Assembly (NCBI RefSeq): GCF_013044505.1
Contig: NZ_JABERD010000015.1
Span: 25,649-89,648, forward strand
Reading direction: 5' to 3'
From: Streptomyces sp. S3(2020)
GTDB taxonomy: Bacteria > Actinomycetota > Actinomycetes > Streptomycetales > Streptomycetaceae
DNA: 64,000 bases
The notes beneath the pieces are model-generated. The model did no database searches. It was not told where the DNA came from and worked only from the letters and a program-made list of their open reading frames with translations. The number at the start of each line of letters is the position of its first letter. Position 1 is the stretch's first letter. The position numbers were made by a program, and so were the translations under genes. Below are positions 48,965-57,967 of the stretch, piece after piece.

Positions 48965-50409
48965 GGCGCCAGCAGGTGGGAGACGCGCTTGGTGACCAGG
49001 TAGGCGTCCAGTGCCTCGGGCCCGCCCTCCCGGCCGTAGCCGCTGTCCTTCACCCCGCCGGACGGCGCCTCGTGGACGGAGCCGCCGCAGTGGTTGAGGG
49101 AGAGGATGCCGGCCTCCAGCTCCTCGGAGAGCTTCTCGGCGGTGGCGGCGGACCGGGTGAAGCCGTAGGCGGCGAGGCCGTAGGGCAGCGCGTTCGCCTG
49201 TGCGAGCGCCTCGTCGAGGTCGGTGAAGGGCACGATGGGCGCGAGCGGCCCGAACGGCTCCTCGTGGAGGAGTTCCGCGTCCTCGGGTACGTCGGTCAGG
49301 ACGGTCGGCGCGAAGAAGTAGCCGGGGCGGTCGAGCCGGGTGCCACCGGTGAGCAGCTTGGCACCGCGGGCGACGGCGTCGGCGGTGAGGCGCTCCATCG
49401 ACTTCAGCCGGCGCTCGTTGGCAAGGGGTCCCATCGTCGTGTCCTCGGCGAGTCCGTCGCCCACGACCACCTCCTCGGCGGCCTTCACGAACTCGGCGGT
49501 GAACTCCTCGACGAGGCTCTCGTGGACCAGGAAGCGGCTCGGCGAGGTGCAGACCTGACCGGCGTTGGCGAACTTCGCCCGGGCGGCCCTGCGGGCGGCC
49601 CGGACGGGGTCGGCGTCGGCGCAGACGATCACCGGGGCGTGGCCGCCCAGCTCCATCAGGGAGGGCTTCATGACCTTTCCGGACTCGGCTGCGAGGAGCT
49701 TGCCGACGGGGACCGAGCCGGTGAAGGCGACCAGGCGGGTGACCGGGGAGGCGATGAGGTGGGCGGAGACCTCGGCGGGCTCGCCGAACACGAGGTTGAG
49801 GACACCGGCGGGCAGGCCGGCGTCGGCGTAGCAGCGGACCAGTTCCATGGCCGTCGCCGGGGTCTCCTCCGAGCCCTTGATGACGATCGAGCAGCCGGCC
49901 GACAGCGCCGAGGAGATCTTCCGGTTGGGGCCGCCCACCGGGAAGTTCCACGGCACGAAGGCGGCGACCGGACCGATGGGCTCGCGCCGTACGGTCAGCA
50001 CGGTGCCGGGCGCCGAGGGGATGATGCGGCCGTAGGCGCGGCGGGCGTCGTCGGCGTGCCAGCGCAGGGTCTCGGCGGTACGGCGGGCCTCGCCGGTCGA
50101 CTCCGCGAGCGGCTTGCCCTGCTCCTGGGTGCTGATCCGGCCGATCTCGGCGGCGCGCTCGGTGATCAGGTCGGCGGCGGCGTGCAGGATCGCGGTGCGC
50201 CGCGCGACGGGCGTGGCGCGCCAGACGCGGAAGCCCTCTTCGGCGGCGGCGAGCGCGCGGTCCAGGTCGGCGGTGGTCGCGAGCGGTACTTCTCCGATCA
50301 CGTCCTCGGTGGCCGGGTTCACGATCGGGGCGGTGGTGCCGGTTCCGCCCTGGCACCACTCGCCCGCTGTGTACATGCGGACGGCGGGGTAGCCGTGGTC
50401 GGTGGTCAT
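48961..50409 (-). CDS. Aldehyde dehydrogenase (2-hydroxymuconic/succinic semialdehyde type)
   Basis: A 482-residue ALDH: MYTAGEWCQG at the N terminus, AAFVPWNFPVGGPNRKISSAL for NAD binding, catalytic Glu in MELGGHAPVIV, catalytic Cys in NAGQVCTSPSRFLV, and HEEPFGPLAPIVPF with GVKDSGYGREGG near the end. The P-W-N-F-P form is that of the succinate-semialdehyde/lactaldehyde group, and 2-hydroxymuconic semialdehyde dehydrogenases are close. It follows the two-domain VOC dioxygenase gene by 14 nt and overlaps the FAH gene. A semialdehyde from ring cleavage is the expected substrate. Confidence 0.88.
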   Translation of the reverse strand: MTTDHGYPAVRMYTAGEWCQGGTGTTAPIVNPATEDVIGEVPLATTADLDRALAAAEEGFRVWRATPVARRTAILHAAADLITERAAEIGRISTQEQGKPLAESTGEARRTAETLRWHADDARRAYGRIIPSAPGTVLTVRREPIGPVAAFVPWNFPVGGPNRKISSALSAGCSIVIKGSEETPATAMELVRCYADAGLPAGVLNLVFGEPAEVSAHLIASPVTRLVAFTGSVPVGKLLAAESGKVMKPSLMELGGHAPVIVCADADPVRAARRAARAKFANAGQVCTSPSRFLVHESLVEEFTAEFVKAAEEVVVGDGLAEDTTMGPLANERRLKSMERLTADAVARGAKLLTGGTRLDRPGYFFAPTVLTDVPEDAELLHEEPFGPLAPIVPFTDLDEALAQANALPYGLAAYGFTRSAATAEKLSEELEAGILSLNHCGGSVHEAPSGGVKDSGYGREGGPEALDAYLVTKRVSHLLAP

Positions 50410-50423
50410 GGGTGGGTGCCCTC

Positions 50424-51335
50424 TCAAGAGGCTTCGTTGTCGCGGTTGGTGCGCAGGGCCCAGATGTGGTGGGGCGGGGTGGTCTCGTGGTGGCGGGTCT
50501 CGTAGCCGTCGTCGACCCGGTCCATGTCGGCGGCGTACTCGACTCGGCCGCCGCACGGGGCATGGACGAAGCGGAAGACGTTGGAGCCGACGGTGTGCCG
50601 GCCCAGTCGGCGGGCTTCTCGCCACCCCTTGTCGATCATGTGGTTGCCGCCCTCGATGACGTCGTCGAAGCCGGGCACCTCGTAGGCGATGTGGTTGACG
50701 CCGGCCCGGTCGGGGCGGTGGCACAGCAGCATGGTGTGCTGGTCGTCGTCGCCGGGGGCCTGCATGAAGACGCCCATGGGTTCGACGACGTCGGTGGGCC
50801 GGAAGCCGAGGCGGTCGGTGTAGAAGGCGACGGCCTCCTGCCGGCCCTCCTTGCGGATGTTCAGCGCGACATGGCACATGCGCAGCGGGCGGACCCGCTC
50901 GATCGGCCCCAGGGCGCTGTTCCAGCGCTCGACGCTGCCCAGCGCGTTGGCGGGGCGGGGGGTGACCGGCGCCGGCCGGGGCCGGGCCAGGGTCAGGCCG
51001 ACGCCGAAGCCCGACTCGTCGACGGTGTGGTGGACGCCGTCGGCGCTCTCGCGGACCTCACGGTCCTTGCCGGCCGCGGCCACCAGCCGGTCCAGTTCCT
51101 GCGGGGTGTCGACGCCCCACACGACCTCGCGCAGGGTGGGGCCGTTCTCCACCGCGGGCGGCAGCAGCGGGCCGGGGTCGGTGTCCAGGTGGAGGGTCTG
51201 CCCGGTGCGGGTCTCGAACACGGCGTGCTCGTCGGTCCGCTCCACCAGGAACAGCCCGAAGTCGTCGAAGAAGCGGATGCATTCGCCGAGGTCGTCGATG
51301 CTGTAGGTGGCCGATTCGATTCTCTGGATTCCCAT
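50424..51335 (-). CDS. Two-domain VOC protein, extradiol (type I) dioxygenase-like
   Basis: A 303-residue protein with two VOC modules (about 1-120 and 150-290), the size of 2,3-dihydroxybiphenyl/catechol 2,3-dioxygenases. The C-terminal module has the likely 2-His-1-Glu ligands in MCHVALNIRKEG, GVNHIAYEV and GGRVEYAADMD. The N-terminal module IQRIESATYSIDDLGECIRFF has lost its metal ligands, as in the family. It probably opens a catecholic ring and starts the operon that continues with ALDH, FAH-family, VOC and hydrolase genes. ATG 51335 follows a GAGGAA site; the open frame extends to 51377. Confidence 0.82.
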   Translation of the reverse strand: MGIQRIESATYSIDDLGECIRFFDDFGLFLVERTDEHAVFETRTGQTLHLDTDPGPLLPPAVENGPTLREVVWGVDTPQELDRLVAAAGKDREVRESADGVHHTVDESGFGVGLTLARPRPAPVTPRPANALGSVERWNSALGPIERVRPLRMCHVALNIRKEGRQEAVAFYTDRLGFRPTDVVEPMGVFMQAPGDDDQHTMLLCHRPDRAGVNHIAYEVPGFDDVIEGGNHMIDKGWREARRLGRHTVGSNVFRFVHAPCGGRVEYAADMDRVDDGYETRHHETTPPHHIWALRTNRDNEAS

Positions 51336-51477
51336 GCATTCCTCGTTTCCGGGTCGCCTCGTGAGCGTAGATTTCACCGCTGGGCGGCCTCAATGGCCCG
51401 AGCCGCACGAGGTGCGCAATCGTTTCTTGCGAGGTCGGCCGGATCTCGTACGGCCGGATCACTTGCGGCCGGATCGC

Positions 51478-52389
51478 TTACGGCCGGAGCGCGGGAATGG
51501 GGTTCTGCGAGAACCACTCGGCGAGGAAGTCCAGGAAGACACTGACCTTGCGCGGGGTGTCCTGTCCGGGGCCGTAGATCGCGTACAGGGGGCGGTCCGG
51601 GACCGCCAGCTCGGGCAGCAGTGCCTGGAGCGCGCCGGAGACGAGGTCGTCGTAGACCGGGCGCTGCGGCAGCAGGGCGACGCCCCGGCCGTGTACGGCG
51701 GCCTTCTGGAGGGCGATGTACGAGTTGGAGGAGAACGCGATGTTGCGGATCTTGTGCAGGGTGCTCGCGTGACCGTGGCCGATGCGCCAGACCGGGTCGT
51801 TCACATGGACCAGGCAGTCGTGGGCCGCGAGGTCGTTGGGGTGGGCGAGCTCGCCGTGCCGCTCGATGTAGGCCTTGGAGGCGCACAGGACGAACGGCAG
51901 CGAGGAGATCTTCTTGAGCCGGACGCTGGAGTCGCGCAGATCCCGGGTGTGGAAGGCGACGTCGAATCCGCTGTCGAGGAAGTCGTAGGTACGGTCGGAC
52001 ATTCCGCCGAGTTCGAAACGGACCTGGATTTTGGGATGTGCCGCGGAAAAGGCGGCTATCGCGTCACCGAGATCCAGGCTGCCTATCCATTTGGGGCAGA
52101 TGACGCTGAGCGTGCCTTCGGCCCGGTCGTGGAGATGGGCGATGCCGGCGTCCTCGGCCTCGATCTCCTCCAGTATGCGGGCGGAGAACTCCGCGTACCG
52201 CTGCCCCGGCTCGGTGAGGCTCACCGAGCGGGCCGTGCGGTTGACGAGACGCACTCCGACCTGCCGTTCCAGTTCGGCGACATGCCGTGACACCAGCGAG
52301 CCGGAAGAGCCCAGCTTCTTGGCGGCTCCGCTGAAGCTGCCGACCTGTGCGACGGTGACGAAGCTGTGCATGAGGAGCAAGCGATCCAT
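51478..52389 (-). CDS. LysR-family transcriptional regulator
   Basis: A 303-residue LysR regulator: N-terminal HTH FVTVAQVGSFSGAAKKLGSSGSLVSRHVAELERQVGVRLVNRTARSVSLTEPG, followed by a periplasmic-binding-like effector domain (LSVICPKWIGSLDLGDAIAAFSAAHPKIQVRFELGG). It is encoded on the same strand just upstream of the meta-cleavage-like operon at 51335 and downstream of the ribose-type ABC genes, so it probably controls one or both. The L-V-N-R-T-A-R-S motif is typical of the LTTR dimer region. Effector is likely an aromatic compound or ring-fission product. Confidence 0.9.
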   Translation of the reverse strand: MDRLLLMHSFVTVAQVGSFSGAAKKLGSSGSLVSRHVAELERQVGVRLVNRTARSVSLTEPGQRYAEFSARILEEIEAEDAGIAHLHDRAEGTLSVICPKWIGSLDLGDAIAAFSAAHPKIQVRFELGGMSDRTYDFLDSGFDVAFHTRDLRDSSVRLKKISSLPFVLCASKAYIERHGELAHPNDLAAHDCLVHVNDPVWRIGHGHASTLHKIRNIAFSSNSYIALQKAAVHGRGVALLPQRPVYDDLVSGALQALLPELAVPDRPLYAIYGPGQDTPRKVSVFLDFLAEWFSQNPIPALRP

Positions 52390-52439
52390 TTTTCCTCCGG
52401 GGCCCTTCCGTTCGCGGCGTCGGGAACGGGGGGTTGTTG

Positions 52440-53393
52440 TTACTTGGGGCAGTACTGAGGCGCTTCGCTCACGTTGTCCCTGGTGACCAAGACAAGGGGA
52501 ATGTTGGCAATCTTGTCAACCTTCTTCTTGCCGAGAAGACCGACCGTGTTCCGCACCGCGGTCTCGCCGATCGACAGTGCCGAGTTGGCCACGGTGGCGG
52601 AGAGTGTTCCCGCCTTCACGGCCGCGATGCCGTCCTCCGTGCCGTTGACGGTGACGATCCTGACGTCCTCGGCGCCGGCCGCGTCGAAGGCCTTGCGGAC
52701 GGCGAAGGCCATCTCCTCGTTGGCGACGAAGGCGTAGTCGAGGTCGGGGTGGGCCTGGATCATGTTCTCGGCGACCTCCTGCGCCTTGGCCGGGTTGAAC
52801 ATGCCGGGCTGGTTCGCGACGACCTTCGCGGTGGCCGGCAGGGCGTCCTTGAAGCCGCCGACCAGCAGCTCGGAGGCGGCACCCGGGGCGCCCGCGACGA
52901 TGCCGACGTTCACGTCCTCGCCGGCCGCGTCCTTCTCGATCCACCCGGCGTCCAGGGCGCCGGCCTTCTTGAGGTCGACGACCGCCGCGCCGAGGATGTC
53001 GTCCACCTCGCTGGTGGCCACGGAGGTCAGATAGATCGGGATGCCCGCGGCCTTGGCCTTCGCTATGTCGCCCTTGAGCGCGTCGACGTTGACCGTCTGC
53101 ACGATCAGCGCGCTCACGTTGCGGGAGATCATGTCCTCGATGTTGGACAGCTCGGTCCCGGCGTTCTGGTGGGAGTTGGCCGTGAAGACCTCCGCTCCTT
53201 CCGTCTTCGCCGTCGCCTGTACGGCCTTCTGAAGGCAGGAGTGGAAGTGCGTGTCACCGCCGTTGACGAAGCCGAGGGAGAGCGCCTCGGAGCCCTGGGC
53301 GCTGTCGTCGTCGGTGCCGCAACCGCTCAGCACGAGCGTGCTGGTGGCAACCGCGGCGAACAGGGCCCGGCGGGAACGGGTGGACAGTCTCAT
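52440..53393 (-). CDS. Ribose/sugar-type ABC transporter substrate-binding lipoprotein
   Basis: A 317-residue type-I periplasmic binding protein (Peripla_BP_4). The signal RRALFAAVATSTLVLSGC carries the lipobox LSGC at Cys25. The core has SLGFVNGGDTHFHSCLQKAVQAT, MISRNVSALIVQTVNVDAL and YAFVANEEMAFAVRKAFDAAG. A cysteine pair, C at about residue 54 and the C-terminal QYCPK, may form a disulfide. It belongs with the permease and the double-ATPase genes that follow in reverse gene order. Relatives bind sugars, autoinducer-2 or polyols; in this catabolic setting a cyclitol, sugar acid or glycoside is possible. Confidence 0.87.
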   Translation of the reverse strand: MRLSTRSRRALFAAVATSTLVLSGCGTDDDSAQGSEALSLGFVNGGDTHFHSCLQKAVQATAKTEGAEVFTANSHQNAGTELSNIEDMISRNVSALIVQTVNVDALKGDIAKAKAAGIPIYLTSVATSEVDDILGAAVVDLKKAGALDAGWIEKDAAGEDVNVGIVAGAPGAASELLVGGFKDALPATAKVVANQPGMFNPAKAQEVAENMIQAHPDLDYAFVANEEMAFAVRKAFDAAGAEDVRIVTVNGTEDGIAAVKAGTLSATVANSALSIGETAVRNTVGLLGKKKVDKIANIPLVLVTRDNVSEAPQYCPK

Positions 53394-53421
53394 GGTGAAG
53401 CGCCTTTCTCTACAGGTGAGT

Positions 53422-54414
53422 TCAGTGCCGTGCGGAGCGGGCCTTCTGCATCTCGTTGGCGACGGCGGCGATCAGCAGGACCGCGCCGACCGAGACCGGC
53501 TGCCAGTTGGCGGAGATCTGCACGAGGTTCAGGGCGTTGGCCACCACGCCGAGGAGGATCACCCCGAGGGCGGTGCCGATGATCGTGCCGTGGCCGCCGG
53601 CCAGCGAGGTGCCGCCGATGACGACCGCGGCGACGGCGGTGAGCTGGATGGCGAGGCCGCCGGCACCGGGGCTGCTGGAGCCCAGCCGGGACAGCGTCAT
53701 CAGGCCGGCCAGTCCGGCGAGCGCGCCGGTCGTGGCGTACAGCGTGAGTTTGCGGGCGGGGACGTTGATGCCGCTGAGCCGGGCGACGTGCTCGTTGCCG
53801 CCGATGGCGAAGGCGTCCCGGCCGAACACGGTGAACCGCATGACCAGGGCCGTCGCGACCATCACGAGGACGGCCACGATCAGCAGGTAGGGCACGCCGG
53901 CGACCTTCTCGTTGCCGAGCGCGAACATCCGGGTGCCGATGGAGACGGTCTGCCCGTCGAGGACCAGCAGACAGACGCCGTCCAGCAGGGTGGCCGTCGC
54001 CAGGGTGACCACGAAGGGCGCCACCGTGGTGAACGTCGCCACCACCCCGTTGACCAGGCCGATGAGGGTGCCCAGGACGATGGCGGCGACCACCGTGAGC
54101 CAGGTCGACCAGCCGTGCGCCAGCATCTGGGCCGCCACCGCCGCGGTGACGACGACGATGCTGCCCATGGAGAAGTCCATGCCGCCCGCGGTCATCAGCA
54201 AGGTGAGACCGGCGGCGATCACGGCGTTGATGCTGACCTGGCGCAGGATGTTGATGATGTTGGTGTCGGTGGTGAACGAGTCGGTCTGCAGGGCGGTGGC
54301 GACCACGACGATCACCAGGACCGCCATCAGGCCGGAGTGCGGGATGCCGCGCGGCGAGAACCCGGTCCTTGCCCGCTGTGCCTCGGGGGCATCGGGAAGT
54401 GTCTTGACGCTCAC
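53422..54414 (-). CDS. Ribose-type ABC transporter permease (RbsC family)
   Basis: A 330-residue membrane protein with about 8-10 helices. The family signature ILRQVSINAVIAAGLTLLMTAGGMDFSMGSIVVVTAAVAA (with G-G-x-D-F/L-S-x-G-S) is present, as are GLVNGVVATFTTVAPFVVTLATATLLDGVCLL and GINVPARKLTLYATTGALAGLAGLM. The GTG start at 54414 overlaps the ATPase stop (GTGA). It forms the translocation pore with the RbsA-like ATPase upstream and the lipoprotein at 52440. Gene order ATPase, permease, binding protein is common for carbohydrate-uptake-transporter-2 systems. Confidence 0.88.
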   Translation of the reverse strand: MSVKTLPDAPEAQRARTGFSPRGIPHSGLMAVLVIVVVATALQTDSFTTDTNIINILRQVSINAVIAAGLTLLMTAGGMDFSMGSIVVVTAAVAAQMLAHGWSTWLTVVAAIVLGTLIGLVNGVVATFTTVAPFVVTLATATLLDGVCLLVLDGQTVSIGTRMFALGNEKVAGVPYLLIVAVLVMVATALVMRFTVFGRDAFAIGGNEHVARLSGINVPARKLTLYATTGALAGLAGLMTLSRLGSSSPGAGGLAIQLTAVAAVVIGGTSLAGGHGTIIGTALGVILLGVVANALNLVQISANWQPVSVGAVLLIAAVANEMQKARSARH

Positions 54415-55919
54415 TGCGGTTGTCCTCCGAGAGCGGTGGCGACGAGTTCGTCGCGGGTGATGGCGGTGATGTCGTGTTCGGCGACCGTGCGGCCCGCGCT
54501 GACGACGACGACCCGGTCGGCGAGCCGCATGACCTCCTCGGCCGAGGAGGAGGCGAGGAGTACGGCCACCCCGCGCGCGGCGAGGTCGTCGACGAGGGTG
54601 TGGATGTCGGCCATGGCGGCGACGTCCACGCCGTTGGTGGGGTCCTCCAGGAAGCAGGCGACCGGATCGGTGTCCAGCCACTTGCCGAGCAGGACCTTCT
54701 GCTGGTTGCCGCCCGACAGCGCGTTGACCGGCGGGTTCCCGGACAGGGCGCGTACGCCGTAGGCGCGGCGCAGCGGTGCCGCGCGGCGGGCCAGGGCGGC
54801 GCGCAGATGCAGGCGCCGGCGGGCGAAGCGGTCGTCGGCCAGCATCAGGTTCTCGTCGACGCTCAGCTCCGGGACGAGGCCGAGGCTGCGGCGGTCGCCG
54901 GTGACACAGCGCAGTCCGCCGGCGAGCGAGGCGGCGACGCGGCCGAAGCCGACGTTCCTGCCGTCGACGGCCAGTTCGCCGGTGTCGGGGCGCTGCCGCC
55001 CGGAGAGCAGGTCGAACAGCCGGGACTGCGCGTCCCCCGCGGGGCCGAGCACGGCGACGATCTCGCCCTTGCGCACCTCGACGGTGAAGTCCTCGATGGC
55101 CCGGCCCTGGCTCAGTCCGCGCACCGCGAGGCCGATCTCGTCCTTCGCGGCGGGGCGTTCGGGGCGCTGGGAGACGACGTCCCGCCCGACCATGGCGCGG
55201 ACCAGGCCGGCCGGGTCCATCTCGGTGGCCGGGGCGCTGGTGACGACGGTGCCGTCGCGCAGGACGGTGAGGCGGTCGGCGACGGCCATGACCTCGTCGA
55301 TGTAGTGCGAGATGTAGACGACGGCGACGCCCTCGTCCCGCAGGGTGCGCACCAGGGCGCGGATCCGGCCCGCGTCCTTGGCGCTGAGGCAGGCGGTGGG
55401 CTCGTCGAGGATCAGGATGCGGCCACCGCGGCGCACCTCGCGCGCCACCTCGACCATGGTCTGCTCGGCGACGGTGAGCGACCCGGCGGTCCGTGTCACG
55501 TCGATGTCGATGCCGAGCCCTTCCAGGGCCGTGTGCGCCCGGGTCCTGACCGACCCCCAGTGCACGGCGCCGCCCCGGGTGGGCAGGTCGCCGAGCATGA
55601 TGTTCTCGGCGACGGTCAGCCCCATGGCCAGTTCGCGGCGCTGCGGCACCGAGGCGATGCCGAGCCCGCGTGCCCTGCGGACGGTCAGCCCGTGGTGGCT
55701 GTGGCCGTCGACCTCGACGGTGCCGCCGTCGGGCTGGTGCACCCCCGAGAGGACCTGCACGAGGGTCGACTTGCCGGCGCCGTTCATGCCCATCAGCGCG
55801 TGGATCTCGCCCGGGTACAGATCGAGGTCGACGCCTTTGAGGGCGGCCGCCCCGCCGAAGCTCTTGGTGACGCCGCGTACCCGCAGGACGGCGTCGGCCG
55901 CAGCGGTCGTAGCGCTCAC
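54411..55919 (-). CDS. Ribose-type ABC transporter ATP-binding protein (RbsA-like, fused double ATPase)
   Basis: A 502-residue protein with two tandem ABC domains, as in RbsA/MglA. The first has Walker A GMNGAGKST and Walker B ILILDEPTACLSAKD. The second has a degenerate Walker A (VLGPAGDAQSRLFDLLSG, no GKST), which is typical of CUT2 ATPases, but keeps the signature ALSGGNQQKVLLGKWL and a Walker-B-like FLEDPTNGVD in which the usual D-E reads E-D. GTG 55919 has GGGAGAG upstream; the overlapping GTG 55943 is less likely. It energises the permease and binding protein downstream. Confidence 0.87.
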   Translation of the reverse strand: MSATTAAADAVLRVRGVTKSFGGAAALKGVDLDLYPGEIHALMGMNGAGKSTLVQVLSGVHQPDGGTVEVDGHSHHGLTVRRARGLGIASVPQRRELAMGLTVAENIMLGDLPTRGGAVHWGSVRTRAHTALEGLGIDIDVTRTAGSLTVAEQTMVEVAREVRRGGRILILDEPTACLSAKDAGRIRALVRTLRDEGVAVVYISHYIDEVMAVADRLTVLRDGTVVTSAPATEMDPAGLVRAMVGRDVVSQRPERPAAKDEIGLAVRGLSQGRAIEDFTVEVRKGEIVAVLGPAGDAQSRLFDLLSGRQRPDTGELAVDGRNVGFGRVAASLAGGLRCVTGDRRSLGLVPELSVDENLMLADDRFARRRLHLRAALARRAAPLRRAYGVRALSGNPPVNALSGGNQQKVLLGKWLDTDPVACFLEDPTNGVDVAAMADIHTLVDDLAARGVAVLLASSSAEEVMRLADRVVVVSAGRTVAEHDITAITRDELVATALGGQPQ

Positions 55920-55939
55920 GGCTGTCTCTCCCGGGGAGG

Positions 55940-56533
55940 TCACGGCTGCGGCTCGTCGCCGTCGGCGGGCACGCGTCCGTAGCCGCGGATGTCCGGGAAG
56001 GGGGGCTCCTTGTCGGCCTGGAGGTCCACCTGGAAGGTGTTCAGGCACATGCCGAGCATCGTGAAGTTTCCGAGCGCGCCGATCGTGTCGACCAGGCCCT
56101 TGGAGCCGAAGTGTTCAAGGGCCCGGGCGAAGGTCTCGTCGGTGACGAAGTGCTCCTCCAGGACCTCCCGGCAGAACTGGTAGAACGCCTGGTCGGCCTC
56201 GTTGTCGAAGACCGCCTCGCGCTTCTCGGCGACGGCCTTCACGGCGGCCTCCGGGATGCCGGCCTCGATCGCCTGGTGCACATGGGCGTTCCAGGAGTAC
56301 TGCGCGTCCCAGTTCCGGGCGGCCATCAGCAGCGTGAGCTCGCGCAGGTGCCCCGGCAGGGAGCAGTCGAAGCGGGCGAAGGCACCGAGCGACTCAGCCC
56401 GCTCGCACATCTCCGGGCTGTGCAGCCAGACCCGGAAGGGACCGCGGACGGCGCCGCGGCGCCCGGCGATACGGGCGGCCAGCTCCTGCTGCCGCTGGTC
56501 CATTTCCTCTTCGTTGAGAACGGGGAGCCTCAT
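55940..56533 (-). CDS. Carboxymuconolactone decarboxylase (AhpD-like) family protein
   Basis: A 197-residue CMD-family protein: REL-TLLMAARNWDAQYSWNAHVHQAIEAGIPEAAVKAV holds the H-x-x-x-A-x-x-x-G pattern of the family, but the redox C-x-x-C of AhpD is absent, pointing to the decarboxylase-like rather than peroxidase branch. LEEHFVTDETFARALEHFGSKGLVDTIGALGNFTMLGMCLN completes the helical fold. It is the first gene of the block 56533-45577 and divergent from the cupin gene. It may process a lactone or act as an accessory enzyme in aromatic catabolism. The start at 56533 has only a weak AGGTAT site. Confidence 0.82.
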   Translation of the reverse strand: MRLPVLNEEEMDQRQQELAARIAGRRGAVRGPFRVWLHSPEMCERAESLGAFARFDCSLPGHLRELTLLMAARNWDAQYSWNAHVHQAIEAGIPEAAVKAVAEKREAVFDNEADQAFYQFCREVLEEHFVTDETFARALEHFGSKGLVDTIGALGNFTMLGMCLNTFQVDLQADKEPPFPDIRGYGRVPADGDEPQP

Positions 56534-56737
56534 CTGGCCGATACCTGCCTTTTCTTTCCGGCGCGTTTCCGTCACGGATCCATGAACCGTGCGATGCGAG
56601 CCGACCGTACAGCCGTGTTCGAGAAGCTCACCCCTCCCGAAACGCAAGGTAAAACTGCACGTTGGAGGGCACCCGTTCGCGGGCGCGCGACCTACCGTCG
56701 TTCAGCGCATCACCCGTGAACGGAGAGGAATTTCCGG

Positions 56738-57148
56738 ATGACCACGATCATCAAGGTCGCGTCCGTACCGCTGCTCGACCGGGGCGGAGCCGTCGTGACG
56801 ACACCGCTGATCACCACGCCGTCGGCGGGCGGGGAGAACCTGATCACCAGCGGGATGAGCGTCTATCCGGTCGGCTCCGGGGCCCCGTTGCACTCGCACA
56901 ACTGCGACGAGCACGTGACGGTCCTCGAAGGCGAGGCGGAGGTGTGGGTGGACGGCGAGGTGACCCGGCTGGAGCGGTTCGACACCACCTATGTCCCGTC
57001 ACCCGTCCCCCACCTCTTCCGCAACATCGGCGACACCCCGCTGCGGATCCTGTGGGTGTACTCGTCCGGCCATGTCACCCGGACCTTCACCGAGACGGGC
57101 CGCACGGTGGAGCACCTCTCGGCCGAGGACCAGATGGGCAAGGACTGA
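56738..57148 (+). CDS. Cupin-domain protein
   Basis: A 136-residue single cupin. Motif 1 reads [28 protein letters not shown] (metal ligands His, His, Glu in H-S-H-x-x-x-E-H) and motif 2 [15 protein letters not shown] supplies the fourth His. A GGAGAGGAATT ribosome binding site precedes the ATG. Small cupins act as dioxygenases, isomerases or binding proteins; the metal site looks intact. It is divergent from the CMD gene and followed after 21 nt by an MBL-fold gene, so the pair is probably co-transcribed. Confidence 0.85.
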   Translation: MTTIIKVASVPLLDRGGAVVTTPLITTPSAGGENLITSGMSVYPVGSGAPLHSHNCDEHVTVLEGEAEVWVDGEVTRLERFDTTYVPSPVPHLFRNIGDTPLRILWVYSSGHVTRTFTETGRTVEHLSAEDQMGKD

Positions 57149-57169
57149 GCCGAACTAAGCTCCTGGGCC

Positions 57170-57904
57170 ATGCGATTGACAGTCCTCGGCGGCTGCGGCG
57201 CCTGGCCCACCGCGGACCAGGCGTGCAGCGGCTATCTCGTCGAGTACGACGGTTTCCGGCTGCTGGTCGATCCCGGATACGCCTCGCTGCCCCGGCTGTT
57301 GAGGCACGGCACCGTCGACGAGGTCGACGCCGTGCTGCTCAGCCACGGCCACCCCGACCACTGCGCCGACCTCAACCCCCTGCTGCGCGCACGGGGGTTG
57401 AGTGACGCCCCGCCGCCGCCCCTGCCGGTGTTCGCACCGCATGGGGCGGCGGACGCGGTTCTGGCGCTGGACAGGCGGAACATGCTCGCGGACGCGTACG
57501 CACTCCATGAGTTCAGCCCCGGCGACGGCATGGACATCGGCCCGTTCCGCACCGACACCTGGCTCCTGCCGCACTTCGTGCCCAACGCGGGCATCCGGCT
57601 GGCCACCCCTCGCTCAGTGCTCGCCTACACCGGTGACACCGGCCCCAGCCCCGACATCGAGCAGCTGGCGGCGGGCGCCGATCTGTTCCTGTCGGAGGCG
57701 ACGTACGTCGAGCGGGTGCCGGACGCCGACGAGCCGTATCTGCTCACCGCGCGCCTGGCCGGCCGGTACGCCCGACAGGCGGGCGTGGCACGACTGCTGC
57801 TCACCCACCTGTGGCCCGGCACCGACCCCGAGGCGGCCCTGGGGGCGGCAGCCTTCGCGGGCCCCACGGACGTGGCCGCCCCGGACCTGGTCGTCGATCT
57901 CTGA
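57170..57904 (+). CDS. MBL-fold metallohydrolase (RNase Z/arylsulfatase-like)
   Basis: A 244-residue metallo-beta-lactamase-fold enzyme: MRLTVLGGCGAWP at the N terminus, the metal motif LLSHGHPDHCADLNPLL (H-x-H-x-D-H), further ligands in LLPHFVPN and VLAYTGDTGPS (D) and LLLTHLWPGTD (final His). The G-x-C-G-A-W-P start resembles the family near RNase Z and AtsA/PhnP-like phosphodiesterases or lactonases. It follows the cupin gene and ends in a hairpin terminator. A lactone or phosphodiester substrate is possible; no more can be said. Confidence 0.83.
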   Translation: MRLTVLGGCGAWPTADQACSGYLVEYDGFRLLVDPGYASLPRLLRHGTVDEVDAVLLSHGHPDHCADLNPLLRARGLSDAPPPPLPVFAPHGAADAVLALDRRNMLADAYALHEFSPGDGMDIGPFRTDTWLLPHFVPNAGIRLATPRSVLAYTGDTGPSPDIEQLAAGADLFLSEATYVERVPDADEPYLLTARLAGRYARQAGVARLLLTHLWPGTDPEAALGAAAFAGPTDVAAPDLVVDL

Positions 57905-57910
57905 CACGCC

Positions 57911-57949
57911 GGAAGCCGGTCCCCGCAGCGTGTGCGGTGACCGGCTTCC
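57911..57949. terminator. Bidirectional terminator hairpin
   Basis: GGAAGCCGGTC (57911-57921) pairs perfectly with GACCGGCTTCC (57939-57949) across a 17-nt loop, between the convergent MBL and MFS genes. Confidence 0.8.
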
Positions 57950-57967
57950 GTCCTTGCCCCCTGCGGG

